Positions 9,444-18,847 of a DNA stretch of 64,000 nucleotides are shown one piece after another; the first letter of the stretch is position 1, and every line of letters starts with the position of its first letter. The stretch is from Buttiauxella selenatireducens (GTDB lineage Bacteria > Pseudomonadota > Gammaproteobacteria > Enterobacterales > Enterobacteriaceae). Under the pieces are notes generated by a model. The model was not told the origin of the DNA, ran no database searches, and was given only the letters and a program-made list of their open reading frames with translations. The position numbers and the translations under genes were made by a program. The DNA lies in NCBI RefSeq assembly GCF_031432975.1, contig NZ_CP133838.1, positions 992,001-1,056,000 on the forward strand, read 5' to 3'.

Positions 9444-10135
9444 TCACGCTAAATCAATTGGTGCTGGGATATCAGGGAAGGGCGGTGACACCGGCACTAA
9501 CGGGTCAGATTACAAAAGGGAGTATGACCGCCGTTATTGGTGCGAACGGCACAGGGAAATCGACGTTACTCAAAACGCTGCTGAAATTACAGGTACCGGT
9601 GTCGGGGCAACTGCGGTTTACCGACGGTAACGTCCCGCGTATTGCCTGGTTGCCACAACTTGCTGAAATGGAAAGACAGTTTCCTGCCACTGTTTACGAT
9701 GTGGTGTGTATGGGGGCGTGGCCGGTCCGCAATCTGTTTTCAGCCTTGAATCGCCAAAACCGCCTGCGGATAGCTGATGCCATCGAGCGAGTGGGTTTGA
9801 GCGCCTACAGCAAACAGCCTATTGAAATGCTTTCTGGTGGCCAGTTTCAGAGAATGCTGTTCGCACGTTTACTGGTGCAAAACGCGCCGTTGGTTCTGCT
9901 TGATGAGCCGTTTACCGGAGTCGACTCGCAAACCAGCGATTTCCTGATGTCGCTAATTTGCCAAATGCATCAGACAGGCCAAACGGTCCTGGCTGTGCTG
10001 CATGATAACGAACGCGTCAGCAGGTACTTCCCACAGGTATTATTGCTCGCACAAGATCATTTCCATTGGGGAAAGACTGCTGAAGTGTTACCTCGCTATT
10101 CGCAATTTGGTACTCATCTGGTGTTATCAGCATGA
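9440..10135 (+). CDS. Zinc/manganese-type ABC transporter, ATP-binding protein
   Basis: This is the cytoplasmic ATPase of a cluster 9 (ZnuC/MntB/SitB-like) metal importer. The start at 9440 (MITLNQLVLGYQGR) is chosen because it overlaps the upstream small ORF and begins at the normal ABC domain start; a longer frame from 9311 would add 43 unrelated residues. Walker A is GANGTGKSTLLK near 36-47, the signature LSGGQFQR near 132-139, Walker B LVLLDEPF near 152-159, and a switch His lies in LAVLHDN. Its stop overlaps the permease start (ATGA). The operon occupies the position of the srl genes of E. coli. Confidence 0.9.
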   Translation: MITLNQLVLGYQGRAVTPALTGQITKGSMTAVIGANGTGKSTLLKTLLKLQVPVSGQLRFTDGNVPRIAWLPQLAEMERQFPATVYDVVCMGAWPVRNLFSALNRQNRLRIADAIERVGLSAYSKQPIEMLSGGQFQRMLFARLLVQNAPLVLLDEPFTGVDSQTSDFLMSLICQMHQTGQTVLAVLHDNERVSRYFPQVLLLAQDHFHWGKTAEVLPRYSQFGTHLVLSA

Positions 10136-11016
10136 TTTATCACTTCTTCTTTGAGCCGTTTATCCATTACGGTTTTATGCGTCGTGCGCTTGTCGCATGC
10201 CTGGCACTCTCACTGAGTACCGCTCCGCTGGGGATCTTTTTGCTGCTAAGACGTATGAGTCTGGTTGGCGATGCGCTTTCCCACGCCATCCTACCTGGCG
10301 TGGCAGTGGGCTATTTATTGGCGGGAATGTCACTGGTTGCGATGGGTATCGGCGGCTTTGTCGCGGGCGTGCTGGTTGCATTAATTTCCGGCCTGGTGAG
10401 CTCTCGGACCCAACTTAAAGAAGATGCCAGTTTCGCGGGATTTTATCTTGGCTCGCTGGCGTTAGGCGTCACGCTCATTTCGCTTCGTGGTTCCAGTGTT
10501 GACCTGCTGCACCTTTTATTTGGCTCAATCCTGGCTGTTGATAGCCAGGCAACGATCTTTGTCGGCGTGATTGCCAGCGTGACGTTACTCATTCTGGCGG
10601 CTTTTTATCGCGGACTGGTGATGGAAACCTTCGACCGCAGCTTTTTACAGGTCAATAACCGCTTCGCTCCACATCTTATTCACGGCGTGTTTCTCGCGCT
10701 GCTGGTGCTTAACCTTGTCGCTGGATTTCAAATTCTCGGCACGTTGATGTCTGTCGGGCTGATGATGTTACCGGCGGTGTCAGCGCGCTGCTGGGCGAAA
10801 ACGCTGCCCGGCGCGATATTCATCGCGGTTGCCTGTGGTTTGTTGTCGGCATGGGTTGGGCTGGCATGGTCCTTTGCAGCCGCGCTACCCGCAGGGCCTG
10901 CGATTGTTCTGACGGCGAGCGTTGGCTTCTTTATCTCAATCATTTTCGGTTCGCGCAGCGGGCTGGCTCGAAGCCTGTGTCGAGGCTGGATAACAACAAG
11001 CAAGGGGATTAAATGA
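10132..11016 (+). CDS. Zinc/manganese-type ABC transporter, permease
   Basis: A 294-residue inner-membrane permease of the ABC-3 family (ZnuB/MntC/SitCD-like), with about eight hydrophobic segments. The family cytoplasmic-loop motif appears as LRRMSLVGDALSHAILPGVAVGY at about residues 40-62, and the later GTLMSVGLMMLPAVSAR block is also typical. It overlaps both neighbours by ATGA, so the three transporter genes are tightly coupled. From the Zur box I infer zinc as the main substrate; manganese or iron cannot be excluded from the permease. Confidence 0.9.
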   Translation: MIYHFFFEPFIHYGFMRRALVACLALSLSTAPLGIFLLLRRMSLVGDALSHAILPGVAVGYLLAGMSLVAMGIGGFVAGVLVALISGLVSSRTQLKEDASFAGFYLGSLALGVTLISLRGSSVDLLHLLFGSILAVDSQATIFVGVIASVTLLILAAFYRGLVMETFDRSFLQVNNRFAPHLIHGVFLALLVLNLVAGFQILGTLMSVGLMMLPAVSARCWAKTLPGAIFIAVACGLLSAWVGLAWSFAAALPAGPAIVLTASVGFFISIIFGSRSGLARSLCRGWITTSKGIK

Positions 11017-11891
11017 AACGTTTTGGGATGATGATGTCATTGGTGCTGGCTTGTTCCAGCCAGGCGGCATTAGCGAAGAACCTCAATGTGGTGACAAGTT
11101 TCACGGTGCTCGCTGATATGGCTAAACAAGTCGGCGGTGAGCATGTCACGGTAAAAAGCCTGGTGGGGCCAAACGGCGATCCACACAGCTTCGAGCCATC
11201 ACCGCAAGACAGCGTGGCTTTAAGCCAGGCTGATGTGGTTATCGTAAGCGGGTTGGGAATGGAAGGGTGGATGGACCGCCTGGTAAGTGCTTCAGGCTAT
11301 AAAGGCAAAATTATTGTTGCCTCTGATGGTATCTCCACGCGCAGCATGATCGATGATGGTAAACAAATTACTGACCCGCATGCCTGGAATAGTGCTGAAA
11401 ATGGGGCAGTCTACGCACAAAATATTATGAAGGCTCTGATGGCGGCGGACTCTCAAGATGCCACTGCAATAAAGGACAGCGGCACCGAGTACGCCACGCG
11501 CCTGAAATTATTAGATAGCTGGGCAAAAACACGCTTTGAATCTATTCCCAAATCGCATCGTAAAGTGCTTACCAGCCACGATGCATTCGGTTATTTTGGC
11601 CAGCAATATGGTGTGACTTTCCTGGCGCCCGTGGGCTTCTCGACCGAAGCTGAAGCGAATGCCAGTGATGTTGCAGGGCTCATTAAACTGCTCAAAAGTC
11701 AGCACATCAAAACTTACTTTATTGAGAATCAGACAGACCCTCGTCTGGTAAAACAAATCGCAGCAGCAAGTGGCGCACAACCGGGTGGAGAGTTGTACCC
11801 TGAGGCACTTTCCGACGTGAGCGGCCCCGCGAGCACTTACGAGATGGCTTTCAAGCATAACGTGGAAGCTATTGCCAACAGCATGAAATGA
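11013..11891 (+). CDS. Zinc/manganese-type ABC transporter, periplasmic binding protein
   Basis: A cluster A-I metal-binding protein of 292 residues. A Sec signal peptide ends near SQAALA (about residue 21). Likely metal ligands are the His residues in GDPHSFEP, DPHAWN and TSHDAFGYFG plus the Asp in LSDVSGPASTY. Unlike ZnuA it has no His-rich loop between the first two ligands. Together with the ATPase and permease it forms a complete importer, similar in make-up to the second zinc importer described in Klebsiella (ZniABC). That match is from memory and unchecked. A terminator follows. Confidence 0.88.
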   Translation: MKRFGMMMSLVLACSSQAALAKNLNVVTSFTVLADMAKQVGGEHVTVKSLVGPNGDPHSFEPSPQDSVALSQADVVIVSGLGMEGWMDRLVSASGYKGKIIVASDGISTRSMIDDGKQITDPHAWNSAENGAVYAQNIMKALMAADSQDATAIKDSGTEYATRLKLLDSWAKTRFESIPKSHRKVLTSHDAFGYFGQQYGVTFLAPVGFSTEAEANASDVAGLIKLLKSQHIKTYFIENQTDPRLVKQIAAASGAQPGGELYPEALSDVSGPASTYEMAFKHNVEAIANSMK

Positions 11892-11897
11892 TATCGC

Positions 11898-11924
11898 CGG
11901 CCAGCATTCGCTGGCCGTTTTATT
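11898..11924 (+). terminator. Terminator of the metal transporter operon
   Basis: CGGCCAGC (11898-11905) pairs with GCTGGCCG (11910-11917) over an ATTC loop, followed by TTTTATT. It sits just after the binding-protein stop. Confidence 0.9.
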
Positions 11925-12019
11925 CTCTGGAACCGCCTCGCGTTATTTAATGTAATCCTCTGAAAGTGTCGTTAAGTGCTATCGTGTCACCCTGCGATAT
12001 GTCTACAATCGGAGCCAAT

Positions 12020-12529
12020 ATGACAGAGAAAACATTGCGTCAATTAAGTCACCAGTTGGGCGAGGCGCTTGGGCAACTTGGAGCCACCGTCACGACGGTG
12101 GAATCTTGCACCGGCGGCTGGATTGCGAAGGTGATTACTGATGTTTCAGGTAGCTCCGCCTGGTTTGAACGCGGCTTTGTTACCTACAGTAATGAGGCTA
12201 AGCACCAAATGATTGGTGTTGATAATGGCACGCTAGAAACCCACGGCGCGGTGAGCGAAGCTGTGGTGCGTGAAATGGCGCAGGGGGCGTTATTTGCGGC
12301 TTCTGCAGATTACGCGATTGCCGTCAGTGGTATCGCGGGGCCAAATGGTGGCAGCGAAGAAAAACCTGTTGGCACCGTGTGGTTTGGTTTCAGTTCAAAG
12401 CTTGATGGCACTGTCGCTCGCCATCAACTTTTTGACGGTGACCGTGATGCCGTTCGCCGTCAGGCCACTGAATATGCACTGCAAACCCTGTGGGAAGAAT
12501 TTCTCAAAAATAAGCTTGATACTGTATGA
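12020..12529 (+). CDS. pncC: Nicotinamide-nucleotide amidase (CinA C-terminal family)
   Basis: PncC deamidates NMN to nicotinate mononucleotide in the NAD salvage cycle. The start at 12020 (MTEKTLRQ) has GGAG five bases upstream and aligns with E. coli; the frame stays open to 11966 but without support. The 169 residues include the family blocks TVESCTGGWIAKVITDVSGSS (about 27-47) with the nucleophilic Ser, and SGIAGPNGGSEEKPVGTVW (about 102-120). The stop codon lies inside the LexA box of recA. Confidence 0.95.
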   Translation: MTEKTLRQLSHQLGEALGQLGATVTTVESCTGGWIAKVITDVSGSSAWFERGFVTYSNEAKHQMIGVDNGTLETHGAVSEAVVREMAQGALFAASADYAIAVSGIAGPNGGSEEKPVGTVWFGFSSKLDGTVARHQLFDGDRDAVRRQATEYALQTLWEEFLKNKLDTV

Positions 12530-12543
12530 CCATACAGTATAAT
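12516..12543 (+). promoter_or_regulatory. recA promoter with LexA (SOS) box
   Basis: The -35 TTGATA (12516-12521) and -10 TATAAT (12538-12543) are 16 bp apart. Between them CTGTATGACCATACAG (12522-12537) is a textbook LexA box, CTGT-N8-ACAG. This is the same arrangement as in E. coli. The box contains the pncC stop codon. Confidence 0.97.
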
Positions 12544-12567
12544 TGGCACAACAAAACAGCATAGTAA

Positions 12568-13677
<1,110 letters not shown>

Positions 13678-13684
13678 ATCCCAA

Positions 13685-13712
13685 CAAGGGCTGCCACGGC
13701 AGCCCTTGTTTG
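13685..13712 (+). terminator. recA terminator
   Basis: AAGGGCTGCC and GGCAGCCCTT form a 10-bp stem over a two-base gap, followed by GTTTGTTTC. In E. coli most recA transcripts end at such a site and some read through into recX. Confidence 0.88.
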
Positions 13713-13755
13713 TTTCAGCTTTTAATGTATTTCGCTCTTAAAATAGATTACCTGC

Positions 13756-13867
13756 TATACCCATTAGCATTCGAGTTGCAGGTAAGTCCCCTGGAGATTG
13801 CTTTTGTCAGTGACTGGGGTGAGCGACTGCAGCCACCACCCCTGCAGCTTGAAGGATGATGGGTATA
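13756..13867 (+). repeat. ERIC/IRU element between recA and recX
   Basis: A complete element: it starts TATACCCAT, ends ATGGGTATA, and holds the ERIC core GTCAGTGACTGGGGTGAGCG. The flanks TTCGAGTTGCAGG and CCTGCAGCTTGAAG are the usual sub-terminal inverted repeats. Its last base is the A of the recX start codon. Confidence 0.92.
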
Positions 13868-14370
13868 TGTTTGATTCGACTCCCCGCCGTAACACTTACT
13901 CCCGCTTGTTAGACAAAGCCACGCGTATCCTCGCGATGCGTGATCACAGCGAACAAGAACTCCGCCGTAAACTGTCTGCCCAACCCACTTTCCCAGGAAA
14001 GCCGAAATCTGAGGAAGATCCTTTCACGCCAGAAGATATCGAAAAAGTCATTGCCTGGTGTTATGAACACCACTGGCTGGACGATGCGCAGTTTGCGTCA
14101 CGCTTCATTGCTAGCCGTGCCCGTAAAGGATATGGCCCACAGCGTATCCGCCAGGAATTACAGAGCAAAGGCATTGCCCGCGATACGAGTGAAACCGCAA
14201 TGTTTAATTGTGAAATAGACTGGCAAGAGATGGCTCGAGAAATCGCCGAGCGAAAATTTGGTGAGCAACTTCCTACAGAATGGAAGGAACGAGCTAAAGT
14301 GCAGCGTTTCCTGCTGTACCGTGGGTTCTTTATGGAAGATATCCAGAGCGTTTATACCCGTCATACTTGA
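13867..14370 (+). CDS. recX: RecA regulatory protein RecX
   Basis: RecX caps and inhibits RecA filaments. The start at 13867 ([18 protein letters not shown]) matches the E. coli N-terminus; an open frame back to 13798 lies inside the ERIC element. The 167 residues keep the three-helix repeats, with [14 protein letters not shown] (about 26-39), [29 protein letters not shown] (about 75-103) and [16 protein letters not shown] near the end. The ribosome-binding site is a GAAGGA about 11 bases upstream, within the ERIC element. The last codons (VYTRHT) and the stop lie inside a second ERIC element and replace the usual C-terminal residues. Confidence 0.94.
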   Translation: MFDSTPRRNTYSRLLDKATRILAMRDHSEQELRRKLSAQPTFPGKPKSEEDPFTPEDIEKVIAWCYEHHWLDDAQFASRFIASRARKGYGPQRIRQELQSKGIARDTSETAMFNCEIDWQEMAREIAERKFGEQLPTEWKERAKVQRFLLYRGFFMEDIQSVYTRHT

Positions 14371-14540
14371 AGCGGCATCTGCGTTGGCTGCACTCACTTA
14401 CCCCAGTCACTTAAGCTCCTGGGTATTAATGAGTTTGCCACGTGACTCGTCCTGCGGCCTCGCCCGTTGGGGCCAGAGCAAGCGCTGTTCTAAAACACCT
14501 TTGACGTTTTAGTGATGCAACTCCGATTATTTTGGGTATA
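14353..14540 (-). repeat. ERIC/IRU element overlapping the recX 3' end
   Basis: It starts TATACCC within recX, carries the reverse ERIC core (CTCACTTACCCCAGTCACTTAAGCTCCTGGG, split here as two blocks), and ends TTTTGGGTATA. At 188 bp it is longer than a standard element. The middle (about 14427-14512) is not ERIC consensus and holds GGCCTCGCCCGTTGGGGCC and TAAAACACC-TTTGACGTTTTA inverted repeats. This suggests an expanded or compound copy. Confidence 0.85.
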
Positions 14541-14710
14541 TACGGAGCAACCCCTGAAATTTTACCGATTAGGCACAAGAGAAATTTTACTTCCCTGATA
14601 AGAAAACTTATCTTATTCCCACTTTTTCCAGGTAAACAGGTCAAGGCCAAAGCATTAAAATTGGCTATGTCAGGTTTGCAACTCCTCGTTAGCTTGATTT
14701 CAGGATAATT

Positions 14711-17338
14711 ATGAGCAAGAGCACCGCTGAGATCCGTCAGGCGTTTCTCGATTTTTTCCATAGTAAAGGTCACCAGGTTGTAGCGAGTAGCTCCCTGGTT
14801 CCGAATAACGATCCTACTTTGCTGTTTACCAATGCCGGGATGAACCAATTCAAGGATGTATTCCTTGGTCTCGACAAGCGTAACTATTCCCGTGCAACAA
14901 CGTCTCAACGTTGTGTTCGCGCCGGTGGTAAACACAACGATCTGGAGAACGTCGGTTACACTGCACGTCACCACACTTTCTTTGAAATGCTGGGTAACTT
15001 CAGCTTCGGTGACTATTTCAAACACGATGCCATCAACTTCGCATGGGAATTATTGACCGGCGAACAGTGGTTTAACCTGCCAAAAGATCGTTTGTGGGTC
15101 ACGGTTTACGAGACTGACGACGAAGCGTTTGAAATCTGGGAAAAAGAAGTTGGTGTCCCGCGCGAACGTATTATTCGCATCGGTGATAACAAAGGTGCAG
15201 CTTACGCATCTGATAACTTCTGGCAGATGGGTGACACTGGCCCATGCGGCCCATGCACCGAAATCTTCTTCGACCATGGCGACCATATTTGGGGCGGACC
15301 TCCGGGTAGCGCTGAAGAAGATGGCGACCGTTATATCGAAATCTGGAACATCGTATTCATGCAGTTCAACCGTCAGCAAGATGGCACCATGTTGCCATTG
15401 CCTAAGCCGTCTGTTGATACTGGTATGGGTCTGGAGCGCATTGCAGCTGTTCTGCAGCACGTTAACTCCAACTACGAAATCGATCTGTTCAGCCAACTGA
15501 TTAAGTCTGTTGCCAAAGTCACTGGCGCAACCGATCTGACCAGCAAATCGCTGCGTGTAATCGCTGACCATATTCGTTCTTGCGCATTCCTGGTTGCTGA
15601 TGGTGTTACACCGTCCAATGAAGGTCGTGGCTACGTGCTGCGCCGTATCATTCGTCGTGCGATTCGCCACGGCAATATGCTGGGTGCTAAAGAAACCTTC
15701 TTCTACAAACTGGTTGGCCCATTGGTTGAAGTGATGGGCGCGGCGGGTGAAGAACTGCAACGCCAGCAAGCGTTGGTTGAGCAAGTTCTGAAAACGGAAG
15801 AAGAACAGTTTGCTCGTACACTTGAGCGTGGTTTAGCGCTGTTGGATGAAGAACTTGCGAAACTGAAGGGCGATACGCTGGACGGCGAAACGGCTTTCCG
15901 TCTGTACGACACTTACGGTTTCCCGGTGGATCTGACTGCTGATGTTTGCCGCGAGCGTAACCTGAAAGTAGACGAGTCTGGTTTTGAAGCTGCGATGGAA
16001 GAACAACGCCGTCGTGCACGCGAGTCCAGCGGTTTTGGCGCTGACTACAACAGCATGATCCGCGTAGATTCAGCTACCGCTTTCAAAGGTTATGATCACA
16101 CTGATTTGAACGCTAAAGTCACCGCACTGTTTGTTGATGGTAAAGCCGTTGAACAAGTGACTGCGGGCCAGGACGCTGTTGTGGTGCTCAATGAAACACC
16201 ATTCTATGCAGAATCTGGTGGCCAGGTTGGTGACAAAGGCGCAATCAAAGGCAACGGTGTGGACTTTGCCGTAAGCGATACGCAGAAGTATGGCCAGGCA
16301 ATCGGTCATCTGGGCAAAGTCGTCTCGGGTGTAGTGAAAGTGGGCGACAGCGTAAAAGCTGAAGTTGATGAAGCGCGTCGTTCACGTATTCGTCTGAACC
16401 ACTCCGCAACTCACTTGCTGCACGCCGCACTGCGCCAGGTTCTGGGCACGCATGTTGCGCAGAAAGGTTCACTGGTTAACGACAAAGGCCTGCGTTTCGA
16501 CTTCTCGCATTTTGAAGGCATGAAACCGACTGAAATTCGCGCAGTTGAAGATATCGTCAACGCCCAGATTCGCCGCAACTTGCCTATCGAAACCAATGTA
16601 ATGGATTTGGAATCGGCTAAAGCTAAAGGCGCAATGGCGCTGTTTGGTGAGAAATATGATGACCACGTGCGTGTTCTGAGCATGGGTGATTTCTCTACCG
16701 AATTGTGTGGTGGTATTCACGCAAGCCGCACTGGCGATATCGGCCTGTTCCGTATCGTTGCAGAATCCGGTACAGCTGCGGGTGTGCGTCGTATTGAAGC
16801 CGTTACTGGTGAAGGTGCGCTAGCAAATCTGCATGCTCAGAGTGAACAGCTTCAGGATATTGCTCAACTGCTCAAAGGCGACAGCCAGAATCTGAATGAG
16901 AAAGTGCGTTCGGTTCTGGAACGTACTCGTCAGCTTGAAAAAGAGTTGCAGCAGTTGAAAGAACAGCAGGCAGTGCAGGAGAGTGCAAACCTTTCCAGCA
17001 AAGCTGTCGATGTGAAGGGCGTTAAACTCCTCGTGAGTGAACTCGCCAACGTTGAACCGAAGATGCTGCGTACTATGGTCGATGACCTGAAAAATCAGCT
17101 CGGTTCGGCAATTATCGTTCTGGCGACTGTATCAGAAGGTAAGGTTTCTCTGATTGCAGGTGTCTCTAAAGATGTGACCGACCGCGTGAAGGCGGGAGAA
17201 CTGATTGGTGTTATCGCTCAGCAAGTCGGTGGCAAAGGAGGCGGTCGTCCAGATATGGCCCAGGCGGGTGGTACGGATGCTGCAGCATTGCCGGGCGCAC
17301 TGGCCGGTATTGAAGCTTGGGTTTCGGCTAAGCTCTAA
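14711..17338 (+). CDS. alaS: Alanyl-tRNA synthetase
   Basis: AlaRS charges tRNA-Ala and edits mischarged Ser and Gly. The 875 residues (876 in E. coli) start at 14711 ([16 protein letters not shown]). Class II catalytic motifs fill residues 1-440, for example [13 protein letters not shown] and [13 protein letters not shown]. The editing domain has [11 protein letters not shown] near 563-573 and [13 protein letters not shown] near 665-677, whose His and Cys residues bind zinc. A coiled coil and the glycine-rich C-Ala domain ([15 protein letters not shown]) follow. The 170-bp upstream gap after the ERIC element presumably holds its promoter; no other gene was seen there. Confidence 0.98.
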   Translation: MSKSTAEIRQAFLDFFHSKGHQVVASSSLVPNNDPTLLFTNAGMNQFKDVFLGLDKRNYSRATTSQRCVRAGGKHNDLENVGYTARHHTFFEMLGNFSFGDYFKHDAINFAWELLTGEQWFNLPKDRLWVTVYETDDEAFEIWEKEVGVPRERIIRIGDNKGAAYASDNFWQMGDTGPCGPCTEIFFDHGDHIWGGPPGSAEEDGDRYIEIWNIVFMQFNRQQDGTMLPLPKPSVDTGMGLERIAAVLQHVNSNYEIDLFSQLIKSVAKVTGATDLTSKSLRVIADHIRSCAFLVADGVTPSNEGRGYVLRRIIRRAIRHGNMLGAKETFFYKLVGPLVEVMGAAGEELQRQQALVEQVLKTEEEQFARTLERGLALLDEELAKLKGDTLDGETAFRLYDTYGFPVDLTADVCRERNLKVDESGFEAAMEEQRRRARESSGFGADYNSMIRVDSATAFKGYDHTDLNAKVTALFVDGKAVEQVTAGQDAVVVLNETPFYAESGGQVGDKGAIKGNGVDFAVSDTQKYGQAIGHLGKVVSGVVKVGDSVKAEVDEARRSRIRLNHSATHLLHAALRQVLGTHVAQKGSLVNDKGLRFDFSHFEGMKPTEIRAVEDIVNAQIRRNLPIETNVMDLESAKAKGAMALFGEKYDDHVRVLSMGDFSTELCGGIHASRTGDIGLFRIVAESGTAAGVRRIEAVTGEGALANLHAQSEQLQDIAQLLKGDSQNLNEKVRSVLERTRQLEKELQQLKEQQAVQESANLSSKAVDVKGVKLLVSELANVEPKMLRTMVDDLKNQLGSAIIVLATVSEGKVSLIAGVSKDVTDRVKAGELIGVIAQQVGGKGGGRPDMAQAGGTDAAALPGALAGIEAWVSAKL

Positions 17339-17359
17339 GTAAAAAAATAAAGTGCAGAT

Positions 17360-17396
17360 AGACGCTATTTCTCATTCAGGGTATAGCGTCTTCTTA
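17360..17396 (+). terminator. alaS terminator
   Basis: AGACGCTAT (17360-17368) pairs with ATAGCGTCT (17383-17391) over a 14-base loop, followed by TCTTAAATT. The T tract is weak. Confidence 0.65.
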
Positions 17397-17542
17397 AATT
17401 TGCACACACTCAATAATGATAAAGTCAGGTTAAAGTTGCGTATATCGGCTAGACTTATTCATAACAGAATGTAATGTTGTGGTTAGTGACACTTTATGTG
17501 TTTGTAGCTACTTACTTTTTGTCGTATATGATGGAGAACGCC

Positions 17543-17588
17543 GGGATACAGAGAGACCCGACTCTTTTAATCTTTCAAGGAGCAAAGA
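17543..17588 (+). promoter_or_regulatory. csrA leader with probable CsrA-binding GGA sites
   Basis: The leader GGGATACAGAGAGACCCGAC, then a CTCTTTTAATC stretch and CAAGGAGCAAAGA, closely follows the E. coli csrA leader. In E. coli, CsrA binds GGA motifs here and represses its own translation. GGA occurs in GGGATA and in the Shine-Dalgarno AAGGAG. Autoregulation is inferred from this conservation. Confidence 0.6.
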
Positions 17589-17774
17589 ATGCTGATTCTA
17601 ACTCGTCGAGTTGGTGAGACCCTCATGATTGGGGATGAGGTGACCGTGACAGTACTTGGGGTAAAAGGTAACCAAGTTCGTATTGGTGTTAACGCCCCGA
17701 AGGAAGTTTCTGTACACCGTGAAGAGATCTACCAACGTATCCAGGCTGAAAAATCGCAACAAACGAGTTACTAA
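17589..17774 (+). CDS. csrA: Carbon storage regulator CsrA
   Basis: CsrA is a homodimeric RNA-binding protein that blocks or stabilises target mRNAs at GGA sites and controls glycogen synthesis, motility and biofilm. All 61 residues are present, with the N-terminal [16 protein letters not shown] and the RNA-contacting Arg44 in [11 protein letters not shown]. The only clear change from E. coli is in the C-terminal tail (QQTSY). A strong AAGGAG precedes the ATG. The alaS-csrA order is as in E. coli. Confidence 0.98.
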   Translation: MLILTRRVGETLMIGDEVTVTVLGVKGNQVRIGVNAPKEVSVHREEIYQRIQAEKSQQTSY

Positions 17775-17781
17775 AGTTACT

Positions 17782-17816
17782 GCGTCTCGCTATCTACTAG
17801 CGAGACGCTTCCTTTA
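17782..17816 (+). terminator. csrA terminator
   Basis: GCGTCTCGCT (17782-17791) pairs with AGCGAGACGC (17799-17808) over a 7-base loop, followed by TTCCTTT. The remaining stretch to the tRNA cluster (about 280 bp) shows no gene and should contain the tRNA promoter. Confidence 0.8.
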
Positions 17817-18098
17817 GCGCACCATTTTCTTCGCTTTACCTCGCAATACCTCCCTTATCTTCTGTCAAAACCGTAATTGCTTATTCAGCTGTAATGCTTA
17901 CTTATCCGTATAACCCCTATCTTGTCTGTTGATAAAACACTCTTTTTGCGGTCAATTTGCCCTAATTGTGCGTGAAGTGTGCAATTGAAAATTAGTTGGG
18001 AAAAATTGTTTGACTTATAAGTGCCAGAAAGTAATATGTGCGCCACGCAGCGACGAGAAGCTCTAACGAGTAACTTGAAGCACTCGAAAGAGGCGTGT

Positions 18099-18191
18099 GG
18101 TGAGGTGGCCGAGAGGCTGAAGGCGCTCCCCTGCTAAGGGAGTATGCGGTCAAAAGCTGCATCCGGGGTTCGAATCCCCGCCTCACCGCCA
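18099..18191 (+). tRNA. serV: tRNA-Ser (anticodon GCT)
   Basis: A 93-nt class II tRNA running from GGTGAGGTGG to CCGCCA. The anticodon stem-loop CTCCCCTGCTAAGGGAG carries GCT, the long variable arm is present and GGTTCGAATCC forms the T arm. The CCA end is encoded. It heads the five-tRNA cluster, as serV does in E. coli. Confidence 0.97.
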
Positions 18192-18195
18192 TTTT

Positions 18196-18272
18196 GCATC
18201 CGTAGCTCAGCTGGATAGAGTACTCGGCTACGAACCGAGCGGTCGGAGGTTCGAATCCTCCCGGATGCACCA
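18196..18272 (+). tRNA. argV: tRNA-Arg (anticodon ACG), copy 1
   Basis: A 77-nt tRNA from GCATCCGTAG to GGATGCACCA with anticodon ACG in CTCGGCTACGAACCGAG. It begins four bases after the tRNA-Ser CCA. The encoded A34 is normally edited to inosine. Copies 1-4 are identical; individual names follow the E. coli order and are nominal. Confidence 0.97.
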
Positions 18273-18336
18273 TCTTCTTTAATGTTGCGGTCAAGTTGAG
18301 CGACATTAAATCAGTAGTAAAAGCAGTACACCCGAT

Positions 18337-18413
18337 GCATCCGTAGCTCAGCTGGATAGAGTACTCGGCTACGAACCGAGCGGTCGGAGGTTCGAATCCT
18401 CCCGGATGCACCA
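18337..18413 (+). tRNA. argY: tRNA-Arg (anticodon ACG), copy 2
   Basis: Identical in sequence to copy 1. The preceding 64-base spacer differs from the later spacers except for a short GAT immediately before the gene. It is the first unit of the 136-bp tandem repeat. Confidence 0.97.
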
Positions 18414-18472
18414 TATTTTCTCTGATTATCTTAACGATATTCACGAGAACCGCAGTAAAGCAATATCCCGAT

Positions 18473-18549
18473 GCATCCGTAGCTCAGCTGGATAGAGTAC
18501 TCGGCTACGAACCGAGCGGTCGGAGGTTCGAATCCTCCCGGATGCACCA
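18473..18549 (+). tRNA. argZ: tRNA-Arg (anticodon ACG), copy 3
   Basis: Identical to the other copies. Both flanking spacers are nearly the same, which marks it as part of a recent tandem duplication. Confidence 0.97.
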
Positions 18550-18608
18550 TATTTTCTCTGATTGTCTTAACGATATTCACGAGAACCGCAGTAAAGCAAT
18601 ATCCCGAT

Positions 18609-18685
18609 GCATCCGTAGCTCAGCTGGATAGAGTACTCGGCTACGAACCGAGCGGTCGGAGGTTCGAATCCTCCCGGATGCACCA
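18609..18685 (+). tRNA. argQ: tRNA-Arg (anticodon ACG), copy 4
   Basis: Identical to the other copies and the last in the cluster. The downstream sequence after CCATCTTCTT differs from the repeat spacer, so the tandem unit ends here. Confidence 0.97.
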
Positions 18686-18847
18686 TCTTCTTCCCCAATG
18701 CATCTTCCCTAAAGCAACACTTAAACTCTCCTGTAACACCCTACATACCAATAAATCACCTTCTTAACTATCTCGATTACAATAAGCGACAATATTATTG
18801 GTTTACGATAAAGTAACCCCTCAATAATGAGCGATGTGAGGGATGAG

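Larger units (their letters stand above)
18337..18608 (+). repeat. Tandem 136-bp tRNA-Arg units
   Basis: Two consecutive 136-bp units (77-bp tRNA plus 59-bp spacer), at 18337-18472 and 18473-18608, differ by one base in the spacer (GATTATC against GATTGTC). A third tRNA copy follows without the spacer. Confidence 0.95.

Noticed and set aside
14426-15784. Two long minus-strand ORFs opposite the alaS start (199 and 244 codons)
   Set aside because: They mirror alaS and show composition typical of antisense frames, without start signals.
17992-18444. 150-codon minus-strand ORF with repeated [11 protein letters not shown] peptide
   Set aside because: It is the antisense of the tRNA genes; this peptide is a well-known spurious translation of tRNA T-arms.
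18099-18685. Repeated units at the tRNA cluster as a CRISPR-like array or integration site
   Set aside because: The repeats are full tRNA genes, the spacers are nearly identical instead of unique, and no integrase or attachment duplication is nearby.
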